NCBI GenBank assembly: GCA_029962745.1
Contig: CM057154.1
Coordinates: 1,086,955 to 1,150,954 of the forward strand
Direction: 5' to 3'
DNA length: 64,000 bases
From: Echinometra lucunter
Lineage: Eukaryota > Echinodermata > Echinoidea > Camarodonta > Echinometridae
The notes under the pieces are model-generated. The model worked only from the letters and a program-made list of their open reading frames with translations, searched no databases and was not told the DNA's origin. The first letter of the stretch is position 1. Each line of letters starts with the position of its first letter. Of the stretch, positions 25,901 through 36,063 are shown piece by piece. The position numbers were made by a program, and so were the translations under genes.

Positions 25901-28689
25901 CATTACTTCAATATCGCAACCGGAAGGGAATGAAACCCTTGGAACAAGTTAGCTTGTGTGAAAACGAAAAATCAAAGAAACAGATCAATGAAAGTTTGAG
26001 AAAAATTGAATAAATAATAAGAAAGTTATAAGGATTTGAATGTTGAGATCACTCATGCTATGGAGATCCTCCCACTGGCAATACGACCAAGATGTGTGAT
26101 GTCACATATTACTTTTGTACATATTTCACTTAAATTGTCTCTTTCATCAAGTCTATTTGTAGATCAGGTGTTCGTTTTTATGGAAGGACACGGGTTTCAC
26201 AAAATATCATGGACGAAGAGTTTGTAACATCATTAGAATTAACAAAAAGAGAATTTATTTCTGGTATTTTTTGTACGTCAGAGGGAAGAGTTGATCGTGT
26301 GTAACATCACAAATCTTGGTTCCATTGCCAATGGATTTCCATAGCAATAGCGTTCTTGACATTCAAATGCTCATAGCTATCGTAATGTTTGTTCAATTTT
26401 TCTCAAACTTTCATTGACCTTATTCTTTGATTTTTCTGTTTTCAGACAATCTAACTTGTTCCAAGGGTTTCATTCCCCTTTACTGCAATCAATGGCTCCA
26501 GTTGCATTGTTATTGAAGTGATGATTGATTTTGATAAGTGCATTGAATCACTAGTAAAACAATCAAAAAATAGTATAAAAGCAGCAAATATTTGTTCCTG
26601 CAAAGTGAAATAAAAATGAAACTTACTCAGATGCCATAGTTACTCAAACCCGCACAAACTGGCCACGCCCGCTTTTCTCTTGATGAGCTTGTAATTGTAG
26701 GAATGATGAGATGAATGTTGCTGTCTTGAAGAAATTTAGAGTCTCCTTGGCTGAGAAAATATCAGACAGAAATAGATCATGAAGAATACCCTTTTCATTT
26801 GGTCACAGAATGGTAGAATGTATAGATCTAGTGAAATTACGAGCAATGTCGAACATGAAACAGAAACCGTCAAGTTTTCTTAGACCAATTATGTACAGGC
26901 AACTGGCGCATTCATGAACACTTAATTGTCGAATGAGGATATCACGATTCTGTGATGCGTGATCATGGTGATAGTCATGTGAATTGCACAGGAGCTAAAT
27001 CGCCGGGTATACTGTAGTCTAGACTCTATATAGCATATTTGCCGTGTATAAACCTTGCATTAGTGTGAGTGCATTTACCTAGGACTTGACCCTCTATAGT
27101 GTATAGATCCACTCACACAAATACCTCCCATTATTACATGTGTGCATAAGAATCGCAAGCGCCTGTATGTCCTCCGCGTGTCGTAAGTTAGGTCTAGAAA
27201 ACCTTGACGGTTTCTGTTCGACAGTACTAGTATAAGCCGTTATTTTAAGTATATATGCTTCTATTTTGTGACCAAATGAACATTTCTTAAAAGTGAAAAT
27301 ATACGAAATTTCATTTCCTTTCATATTTGAAGCATACAAATAACGCAAACGTTTAAAATGGAGCAAATTACCTTGAAATTTGTTGCCCATCGCAGCACCA
27401 CCTACTAGGGTCTTAAGTATATAGCCTGCGTTACGCACGCGCGCACGTACCTGCGCGCGCGATATAGAGAGCTAGCTCGCTAGCGCTTGGATGAGAGGGA
27501 TATGTCTCGAAAGGGTACGTGCATGCGCGTTCGTTGAATAACCCACCCTTTCGAGATCTCGACAAACATTCGGGGGGAAAAGTAAGAAATGAGCAAAAAC
27601 AATGAATCTGACATGCATTCTATCTTTCTTTCTTTTCTCTCATTCTTTATTTCTTTCTTTCTTTCTTTCTTTCTTTCCTTCTTTCTTTCTTACTTTTTTT
27701 TTTCTTCCATCTTTCCTCCCTTCCATCCTTTGATTCCTTTCATTCACACAGTTTTACTGTAGAAAAAAACGGCTGGTACATCAGACTACTTAACACACCC
27801 TTTCGAGACAAGCCCCCCCGGTTTCCACGAATGGGTGCGTTAATTTCGCTCCCCGCTCTCAACCCACCCTTTCGAGACAACCGGGGGGGCTTCACTCGAA
27901 AGGGTGCGGCCATCCCCGTTCCCTCCCCGCTCCCTCCCCGCTCCGCGCACGCACCCTTTCGACATAAGCCAATTCATTGACCGAGTACACAGGATGAGTG
28001 AGCCATGGTATGGCATTGGCATTGCACTGTTTTCAATGGGGGCTGTGGATGTCACGCCGATTTGTTGAATCAAAAGTCTGGAAATCAAACAGAAAAGAAG
28101 GATAAAGTCCTCCATTTTTCACAATTTGTATGACAAGTAAACTTTGTTGTAAAAATATCAATTTTGCAAATACATGTATCATTAGGAAGGCCAATCTGAA
28201 TTCTGGCACTATTAATCTGCAATAATTTCTAAATATATAGTCAAACCTGTATTAGTGACCATCTTTATTGATAGACCTCCTGTGACCTGTCTACATGGTC
28301 TGTATAAGTATAAAAACCACAATTTTGGTTCCCTTGAACAGTAAATAAAAATATGTGATAAAGGAATCTGTTAATAAATAATAAAGGCCACCTGCCGATA
28401 AAGATTGTTTTTCTTCTTTTTCTTTGAGCAGTCTGTGTACTACAAGGTTTAATTGTATGATGATTGTTTTATTTTCTTGTGCCTGATATCTTCCAGAATG
28501 ACGGGTGCATGTCAGAAAAAGTGCATAGCTCCAACATACAAGGAAGGGGACCTTTCCAAAGGTGAAGCCATCTGCATTGATCGCTGTGTCGCAAAGTACC
28601 TGGAGGTCCACGAGAGTATAGGCAAGAAGTTGACAGAGAAGTCCGCCCAAGATGAGGCCATGATGAAACAGATGCAAGGACAGAGTTAG
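16039..28689 (+). CDS. TIMM10: Mitochondrial import inner membrane translocase subunit Tim10, 2 exons, 87 aa
   Basis: Exons are 16039-16109 and 28497-28689. The splice is phase 2, completing an Arg codon (AG|A). Small Tim proteins are intermembrane-space chaperones. Tim9-Tim10 hexamers escort hydrophobic carrier precursors to the TIM22 complex. The N-terminal helix [17 protein letters not shown] is nearly identical to animal TIMM10. The twin CX3C motif is intact (CQKKC and CIDRC) and forms the two disulfides imported by Mia40. Length is 87 aa against about 90 in human, and there is no presequence, as expected for this class. The 12.4-kb intron is exceptional for so small a gene. Nearly all of it is one transposon. 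Removing the element plus one 9-bp duplication leaves an intron of about 0.9 kb. Confidence 0.96.
16485..16690 (+). repeat. Left terminal inverted repeat of the MULE-like element (206 bp)
   Basis: It matches the reverse complement of 27765-27970 with one substitution seen (CACCTATTCG against CACCCATTCG). It contains four TCGAAAGGGT motifs in mixed orientation, which may be transposase-binding sites (inference). Confidence 0.92.
19673..20180. mobile_element. Foldback MITE nested in the MULE-like element
   Basis: AAAGGGGAAGTTCAGTAGTGG at the left is inverted as CCACTATTGAATTTCCCC at the right. There is no coding potential. Confidence 0.6.
21431..26637 (-). pseudogene. MULE-like transposase gene, 3 exons, about 900 codons, four apparent 1-bp frameshifts
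   Basis: Exons are 26637-26627 (MASE), 25600-25541 and 24066-21431. The splice phases agree, each junction completing a Glu codon. Residues 4-14 read [11 protein letters not shown], a textbook hydrophobic-acidic SUMO-interacting motif. A DDE-like core follows: FDATFDLG (about 23075), FGTDGE (about 22875) and NDAESIN (about 22480). A SWIM-like zinc motif C-x3-C-x10-C-x-H lies at 22021-21968, where the SWIM consensus is CxCx(n)CxH. A C-terminal CYGCKRNF...H...C region is near 21650-21530. The reading frame shifts by one base near 22958, 22770, 22585 and 22357, yet no in-frame stop occurs in any segment. This could be a young pseudogene or uncorrected assembly errors. The product would bind the TIRs and catalyse excision and integration. 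Confidence 0.82.
25887..26534. mobile_element. 648-bp palindromic MITE inside transposase intron 1
   Basis: The outer ends TCAAAATGACTTATCATTAC / GATTGATTTTGA and the inner GGAATGAAACCCTTGGAACA / TGTTCCAAGGGTTTCATTCC pair across the segment. The element splits the 1-kb intron between transposase exons 1 and 2. Confidence 0.65.
26848..27222. repeat. Inverted repeat upstream of the transposase start
   Basis: GTCGAACATGAAACAGAAAC...TAGACC at the left is matched by GGTCTAGAAAA...GTTTCTGTTCGAC at the right. It lies between the transposase ATG and the right TIR, where the element's promoter should be. Confidence 0.6.
27765..27970 (-). repeat. Right terminal inverted repeat of the MULE-like element (206 bp)
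   Basis: This is the inverted partner of 16485-16690. A further inverted pair of the same TCTCGAAAGGGT motif lies just inside, at about 27502-27560, next to a (CTTT)n microsatellite at about 27625-27715. Confidence 0.92.
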
Positions 28690-29039
28690 TGATGGCCCTC
28701 CCTCTAATTAGCCGTGCTGTGTAGGATGAGATAATCGCTGCGGACATTGAGCCATTTGTCATCCATATGGCGGAATGTGGGTGGTGGTCACCTTCATCTG
28801 TGGTCTGGACAGTGTTGTCCATTTCAAGGATGCCGATCAACATATGTAGGAATTTTGAGATAATGAGAGGAGGATGAAGGCCTGAAAATCCAGTCCAGTC
28901 CAATCCCATCCAATCCAAATTACTGTATTGGCAGAACAACTTCTGCAAAACTGTTTTTCATATTATTATTATTATATAGTCTGATTTACCCAATAATATC
29001 ATAGTATATTTATTTGAATTGTATCATGTTGATGGTGTG

Positions 29040-29045
29040 AATAAA
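29040..29045 (+). terminator. TIMM10 polyadenylation signal (AATAAA)
   Basis: AATAAA lies 351 bp after the TIMM10 stop and is followed by TG-rich sequence. Confidence 0.65.
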
Positions 29046-30484
29046 GCTCAGTGGCATGTCTGATCAAAATTTCAGTGATATCAATTGATACAGTTCTACC
29101 CTGCATTTAATTTCAATGTGACGAGTGTTGTTATACTATCCCCTATTTGTACAAAGAACATCACATTAACATGTTCCGACTTTTGAGTATCTTGAGTTGG
29201 AATGAAAATCGACTTGTAGAAGTGCTCCCAACCCCCGGAATGCAATGTACAATGTAATGTTGGTACATGTATAACACTCATTTTCATAGTCCTCATTCTA
29301 GACTTTCTGAGGCACCATTGTCCAGAGATTAATGCCAGAACAGGTAACATCAAAATACTTAGATATGGAGGAAATGAGGAGGGAACGTCATTTGCTCCCT
29401 TCCTTGATGTTTCCATATTAATTATTGAATACAGTGTATTGACTATTGACCTAAAATTGTCACCAAATGACCAAAGGTCCTTCTTAGAGATGATAGTTTG
29501 TTTTGAATTAAGTTAAAGCTCCTCAGTAATATTGGATGTACTTGTATTTGAGGCATTATTTGATGGATTAGAAAAAAGCCACATTCCATTTTTGCATCAG
29601 CATGCTAACAGAATGCCTCATGGATTGGTCGGATCAGACAAACACTTCATGAACTAAAGTTTTTACATGATAAAGGTGCAACATTCATTTTAATATATGC
29701 CAAACTTCGACAAGGAAATTACTGTAAGTGAATTATGTATGTTTCTGTCACTTTCAACTTGNNNNNNNNNNNNNNNNNNNNNNNNNNNNNNNNNNNNNNN
29801 NNNNNNNNNNNNNNNNNNNNNNNNNNNNNNNNNNNNNNNNNNNNNNNNNNNNNNNNNNNNNNNNNNNNNNNNNNNNNNNNNNNNNNNNNNNNNNNNNNNN
29901 NNNNNNNNNNNNNNNNNNNNNNNNNNNNNNNNNNNNNNNNNNNNNNNNNNNNNNNNNNNNNNNNNNNNNNNNNNNNNNNNNNNNNNNNNNNNNNNNNNNN
30001 NNNNNNNNNNNNNNNNNNNNNNNNNNNNNNNNNNNNNNNNNNNNNNNNNNNNNNNNNNNNNNNNNNNNNNNNNNNNNNNNNNNNNNNNNNNNNNNNNNNN
30101 NNNNNNNNNNNNNNNNNNNNNNNNNNNNNNNNNNNNNNNNNNNNNNNNNNNNNNNNNNNNNNNNNNNNNNNNNNNNNNNNNNNNNNNNNNNNNNNNNNNN
30201 NNNNNNNNNNNNNNNNNNNNNNNNNNNNNNNNNNNNNNNNNNNNNNNNNNNNNNNNNNNNNTTCTTCTTCTTCTTCTTCATCATTATCTTCTCTTACTCC
30301 TTTTCTATTTTTTTTTGTGATTTGGGGTTGAAAAAATACAGCCAATTAATCTTAATTCTCAAGAGGCCATTTTCCTCTTCATTTACTTCTTTTTCGTGAT
30401 TTTGGTGTTGAAAAAAAGACAGCCAGTTTTAAATCTCAATTAATCCCTTTTCCTTTCTTGAAATTGTTCAGGCGATTGTGACAC
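29046..30484. other. TIMM10-ALKBH4 intergenic region including a 500-N gap
   Basis: Bases 29762-30261 are exactly 500 N. The right edge is (TTC)n. No coding exon is seen. The ALKBH4 promoter, and possibly a 5' untranslated exon, may be lost in the gap, because a clear acceptor (TTGTTCAG at 30465-30472) sits 12 bp before the ALKBH4 ATG. Confidence 0.7.
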
Positions 30485-32285
30485 ATGGAAAGTCTTCATT
30501 ATCCTAGACCATGTGGGTGTAAAGGAATTCGCACATGCCTCATCTGCGAAGGCAAAAATGGTCATGTGGATAAACCATCAACAACAGGCAGTGACTATTT
30601 ACAGGTAATTGGCTTCATTTTTTTCCTGCTGCAGTGGCACAGATACTGCATCATCATTATCAAATATAAACTTGCATGAAATTGTGGCTGATTTCTGTCT
30701 CTAATGGAGGAAGAAAAAAAAGGAATAAATTAAATGTCACAGATCAATAGAAGAGACATGTTTTATCTTTTGATATTTGGAAACCTCCAGCATAATTCCC
30801 CCCCCCCCTCCTTAAAAGCTTGAGTTCATAGTATTTCTTCATTTGGTTTTCAGCTACAAGATGATTGCTTACTTGTGAGCTACTTGATCTTTCAAAAGAA
30901 ATAAAAGTAATTTTCAGTGGTGCCATTTACAGGCGTCGATTCTAACACATGATGTGATTCTTTTGATTCCAGATTACATGCTCAGTATGAAGTCTCATCT
31001 TATTTCTTTTTAGGCACTGTGGAAGTACTGCTACCTGTGTGGAAGAATCCAGCCTCCTCACCCTGCAGAGAGGAGGCACGACAGCACCAAAGAACCAACA
31101 CCCAACACAGTGTGTCCTGCTCACCATGCAACCCAGGGCGGCTTTGTGTTGCCCGGCATACAGGTAATACCAGATTTTATAACGAACGAAGAGGAAAAGG
31201 ATATGGTGCACAGGATTCAAGAGAGTCCGTGGAAAGCCTCTCAGTCCGGAAGATTTAAACAGGTATTCCTTTGCTTCAGTCGATCTATCACAGTTGCTGT
31301 TATTATGTTGCTTTTTATTATGTTGTTTTTAGATTCTGGTTGAGAGGTTGAGAAAATTAGCGCATAAATTCGTAGAACTTTAAATTAGTTGGTTAATGTC
31401 CATTTTGAGGACTTACAGCATGAGAGTTAGAAAATCTGAGCTGAAAGGTTTAATGTTTGATGCAATTATATAAAATGCTAATAATGGACATTTCTGCTTC
31501 TATACTGCTTTTGTGGAAATTTTGTTTGAAATTAAGGGTCATTGTGTTTTATATATTTCTTTTTTTAGTTTGTGTATGGGTCATCCTCATAATTGCAGGT
31601 AACCCATTGAAGCCTTCAACAAATATGATTTTTCAAATGTTATTATTAAGTCATATATGAAATAGATTCTTTTAAATTGAACTATAGTATCATCTCCACT
31701 TACTTTCTGTAGGACTATGGCCCTAAACCTAACTTCAAGCGTAGGAAAGTCAAGCTAGGTGGATTTACTGGTTTACCTGCCTTTAGCAAACCTCTTGTGA
31801 CCCGTATGATGCAACTCCCAACTCTTCAAGACTTCCTCCCTGTTGAACAGTGCCATCTGGAGTACACGCCTGACCGAGGTTCTGCTATTGATCTTCACTT
31901 TGATGATTTCTGGCTTTGGGGAAACCGACTCGTAACCATCAATCTGCTCTCTGACACTTTCTTGTTGTTGAAATACGATATTGATGCCACTTGTAACAGA
32001 GCATATAATAACTCTGCAAATCACCATGATGTTGGAGATCAGCAAGAAGAGTGGTTAGTACATGAGCTGTTGATACCAATGCCAAAGAGGAGTCTGATTG
32101 TATTGAGTGATGATGCTAGGTACAAGTGGAAGCATGCAATCCCGAGAGAGGCCATCACATCCCGACGCATTGCAGTGACTCTCCGTGAGCTTGCCACAGA
32201 TTTCTTGCCTGGAGGGAGCCAGGAGGCTGTTGGTCAAGAACTCTTGGACGTTGCACTGACCTATGAAGGGACGGCTGTATCTTGA
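30485..32285 (+). CDS. ALKBH4: Alpha-ketoglutarate-dependent dioxygenase ALKBH4, 3 exons, 313 aa
   Basis: Exons are 30485-30604, 31014-31262 and 31713-32285, both introns phase 0. The N-terminus CGCKGIRTCLICE matches human ALKBH4 closely and is specific to this AlkB branch. The Fe(II)/2-oxoglutarate double-stranded beta-helix has its ligands in place: His185-x-Asp187 (DLHFDDFWLWG), His264 (KWKHAI) and the downstream Arg-rich TSRRIAVTLREL strand for 2-oxoglutarate. Human ALKBH4 demethylates actin Lys84me1 and affects actomyosin, and 6mA activity has also been reported. Length is 313 aa against 302 in human. A linker of about 50 residues with extra Cys (YCYLCG, CPAHH) between the N-terminal motif and the AlkB fold is longer than in human. 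The Met start is the first in frame after an acceptor-like site, so a non-coding first exon may exist upstream. Confidence 0.94.
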
Positions 32286-32355
32286 CAGGAGTTCTATGAC
32301 ACATGCTCTAAGGTCAATTTTTTACTTTAACTGAAATCACAACTCCAATCCTGGA

Positions 32356-32689
32356 GGGTTATTCATAAAGTTGTTCATAAAGTTACGCATGACTTTACGA
32401 ACAACTGGAATATGAAGTGCCAAATAAGATGCCTAAAGTTTTTCCTGACATTTAAACAAAGTGCGACTGCATTTCCCATAATCAAGATTATGGGAAATCG
32501 TGGCAAATTGTGGCAAAAAATATACTTCACAATGAAAATATTTGTAAGCAATAGTGATGTTAATCAAAGTCTGCACATTTCACCTATAGCTGATGCGATT
32601 TATAATGATTGAGAATCCCATTTGGCTTGCCGTATTCCAGTCGTTCGTAAAGTCATTCGTAACTTTACGAGCAGCTTTATGAAACACCC
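32356..32689. mobile_element. 334-bp MITE in the ALKBH4 3' UTR with 7-bp target duplication
   Basis: TCCTGGA is duplicated at 32349-32355 and 32690-32696. The ends GGGTTATTCATAAAGTTGTTC and GAGCAGCTTTATGAAACACCC are inverted, and pairing continues inward (ACTTTACGAACAACTGGAAT / ATTCCAGTCGTTCGTAAAGT). It begins 70 bp after the stop codon. Confidence 0.8.
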
Positions 32690-32742
32690 TCCTGGACCCT
32701 AAACTAACTCACCCTACTACCTGTAACTCTAAACTAATCCCT

Positions 32743-33097
32743 AAAGGCTTGCTCACATATGAAGCGGAAAACCCCTGCAGTAAATACCCATGGGTTTTTT
32801 TTGTGTGTGTACAAATAAATGGGATATGAAGAAGTAAAAAAAAAAAAACCACACAGAGGCAAGCAGCATATTTTTTGCCTCCTGGCAGCAAAAAGGTGTG
32901 GACAAAATTCTTACAAAATTAGCAAAAAGTATGACATCACGACTTTGTCTGTGCAACTTTTGGCAAAAATCACTTTTATTTGGAATGGACGTGTTAATGC
33001 ATGTCTCGTTATTACATTACCTTGCCATAGGTGAACACTGAAAAAGACGTTAAGAGTTTGCCATATGATTTTTCCGCTGTATATTAGAATGAGCCTT
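32743..33097. mobile_element. 355-bp MITE, AAGGCT family copy
   Basis: AAAGGCTTGCTCACATATGA is inverted against TATATTAGAATGAGCCTT. The interior shares GGCAGCAAAAAGGTGTGGAC with the element at 60969-61294. Confidence 0.75.
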
Positions 33098-33293
33098 CCC
33101 ACTGCTTACAATTAAAACTCATTTGCAAGTATAGTCCAGATTAATTTTTGCAAGAGCAAATGTTGGATCACCCTGGCAAACGGTATGGTGCAGTAACTGT
33201 ATTACCTGTTCACTTATGTATGAAATGTGAAAGCAGCTGACCATGGAAATTTAATCATGTCTTTATATCAATGGATTTATATAGATTTATGTG

Positions 33294-33299
33294 AATAAA
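33294..33299 (+). terminator. Possible ALKBH4 polyadenylation signal
   Basis: AATAAA lies about 1 kb after the stop, beyond two MITEs. The 3' UTR would therefore contain both. Confidence 0.35.
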
Positions 33300-36063
33300 T
33301 GCTGGTAAGGCAATTTCAAAAGGGGGAAGTATGGCAATACATTACAAGATTATCTTCGTCTTTACTACCTTTACTAAAGAGGCCTTACTGGACTTTCTAG
33401 ACTTTCAAATGTTTGCAGATATGCATGTTAACTTTTCCCCCAATTATCAAGTATTTAATCACCCCGCATTCCCTAATGAGGGGAATTATTGCTGAGGTAC
33501 ATGTACCATTTACAAATATTGCCATAATAAAGAATGAAAGTTTCATGATACAAATCATTCTGTACTTTTAAATGAAAGAGTCAAATGGGTATTATTAAGC
33601 TTGTGGAATGAAGCTGTAAGAGAGTAAAGTGCACTAGCATGATTATGAAATGAAACATTTCAAACAATTTTAGTTGTGAAAAATACACACAAAATTTATT
33701 CATCATGGCTAATCAATAAATAAAAGTGTTGGTATAATCAATATCAAAACAGAAGTATATTGCATAGTGCTCAATATCACCATGAAGAAATATATATGTA
33801 TCGGTGGTTGGTTCATAGTACATGTGTACCTTTTTTAAGGATCAACAGAAGTACATTTACAGAGAAAATTGAGTAGAAAATTAATCAGCACATCAAATAC
33901 TTAACATTTGCATAAAATGGTGAAAACTTTGTTCACACATGACACGTTAAACTGCCATACAACACTGCTCCAGCCTCCAGCAAAAGTAAGCAACAAATTT
34001 GTATGATGCACTTGTACGTTTTCTTATCTTTTAATAAAGAGATAATCCAGATCTTTTAGGATCTTTCTTGTATGGAGAATGGGAGATACCCATTTTTTAA
34101 AAACCCTTATTTACCATTCCTTTGCATGTAGAGTAATTGTTTTTTGCTGTTGCTGTCTTTTTTGAAAGGCAGTTTAAGGCATCATGTGTGAAAGAAGCCA
34201 AAGTAAAGAATCCTATTCTGTACATTAAGCATTGTTCTTGAATGGAAAATTAATCCAAGCTCTTAATTCTTAATTTTGCTACAGTCCCTATTTTGTTCTG
34301 CTGGATGTACATGAATCTGTTAAATAGTGTTCAAGTTCTAGGTTATAGCAATCGTCATTCTACAGAGTAATAATGAAAATAAAGATTCTACATACATTCT
34401 TTCAAAGATACATACATACTTTCAAAGATACATACATACTTTCAAAGATATTGGTTTATGTACTGATTATACAAGGGTGAAGAACTGCAATAAGAAAAGT
34501 GAATATGTAGAAATGACTATGGCACTATAAAGCATGTACACTTAGAAAGTTTAGCAAAATGCAGTGCTATCGCATTTCGCTAAACTAGCAAAGATATCGG
34601 CAAGTTTGGACTAAAGTTATTTACAGTGGGAATTACAGTACTACTTATTTACACTTGCAATTAGTTAATAATTAAAAATAAATCAAAATCAGTCATATTC
34701 ACTACTCTGATATGGCATTACGCACTATATTATTGATAAAAAGTCCAATGTAGAAAACATGTTCTTTGATTACTTTTATAAAACATTACATTAATTTCAT
34801 GTTAATGTACAATAATAATTATTTGTCATGACTGACATGATATTATTTCTGACTGTAAGTCATTTTCTTTCTGAGTGTATGAATGGAAACTAAAGTCTTT
34901 ATTTTGACCACTTTGACTATTCACATCAATTCTGACATTAAAAAATAGACTGTAACATACAAAAATAGAAATATCTTCTTTTTGCAGTTATGACCACCAT
35001 CACACACAAGAGAATGACTGATAAGACACTGATTTTCATATTTTGAGCATTTTCAGCCAGGTAGTACTATACATACATGTGCATATCAATTCTTCTATTT
35101 TCAAATTACCATGATCATTAGACCTGTACATATGATATGTTGAGAAGATGTTTCTGAATACAAAATGATGCAAAGGCACAAGAAGAGAAAAATTGGCACA
35201 AATGGTACAACACACTCCGATACTGAAAGACGGTCTGGAATGAGATTCTAACTGTCGTTCAACAAAATGCGAGTCTTGCATTCCAAGCAAGTAATTTCTC
35301 ATACCTCCTTGATAGTATGTAAACGTTCCCCCAAACATACTGTGAAACAAAAAGGAGCAACAACCTTGCTAACCCACTTTGGAACAGGTGGTCATTTTAT
35401 TAATCTTACAGGAATTAAAGAATTTGGTAATTGGTGGGATAATCTTCAAAGAGCCCTAGTTATAGTTTATAGTATACAGAGAGAAGGTGCAGATGTTCCC
35501 ATACTGCACACTAGCTAATCAATTACAAATTTTTGCCTTACACTCAATAGGAATAAGAGCTTAACCCGTTGAGCATGATTTGTTTTTCAGTATAACATGC
35601 ATTATCCATAGCCGTAGCCCAAGTTATCTCGGGCCTGGTATTCAACAGGTTAAAGCTCCCTGTATAGCTCATCAGCCCTTTTCAGTGCTCCTGTTCCTTT
35701 GAAATAATACATGACATAATCTTGAAAAAGTTGCCTTAATTTCCCCTTCATGAAAAGCAAAACTTCACTCACATACTTTTCCACCATGAAAATCACTAAA
35801 CTTCATGTGCATACTTATTAATTTTTTTAAGGCTTTTAATACTGGTTCAAGTGTACAGATCTTTTTCATAACATGTTGTTCTGTGGCAGTACTGATGAAA
35901 TATTTTTGTTCTAATTTCCTTCAAACACGATCAGCACGCACAAGATACACAAACTTGAATAGTGCATGATCAAGCTTTGTTCTTTATTCTTGGTCTATTG
36001 CATAGTTTCAAATTGTATTCAATCAGCTTTAAGCTGCCTGGGTACAGCGTATTGTCACCACCT
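33300..36063. other. Convergent intergenic region, AT-rich, no gene seen
   Basis: This lies between the 3' ends of ALKBH4 and STYXL1. It contains a short tandem of CATACTTTCAAAGATA-like units (about 34389-34450) and otherwise unique-looking AT-rich DNA. No reading frame has splice or family support. Confidence 0.55.
35983..35988 (-). terminator. STYXL1 polyadenylation signal (AATAAA, minus strand)
   Basis: TTTATT on the plus strand gives AATAAA about 76 bp past the STYXL1 stop. Confidence 0.6.

Larger units (their letters stand above)
16485..27970 (-). mobile_element. 11.5-kb MULE-like DNA transposon with 206-bp TIRs, inside the TIMM10 intron
   Basis: The left end starts GGCTTATGTCGAAAGGGTGC and the right end is its reverse complement. 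The target AATTCATTG is duplicated exactly at 16476-16484 and 27971-27979. Nine-base duplications, long TIRs and a SWIM-type transposase are the hallmarks of Mutator-like elements (established knowledge). The transposase gene runs right to left from near the right TIR. The left third (16691-21430) holds no recognisable gene. Smaller foldback elements are nested at 19673-20180 and 25887-26534, and an extra inverted repeat lies at 26848-27222. The near-identity of the TIRs implies recent insertion or continuing sequence homogenisation. I cannot name a described family. Confidence 0.9.

Noticed and set aside
27094..27438. 114-aa minus-strand frame near the right TIR
   Set aside because: Overlaps an inverted repeat, has no similarity I recognise, and lies upstream of the transposase start.
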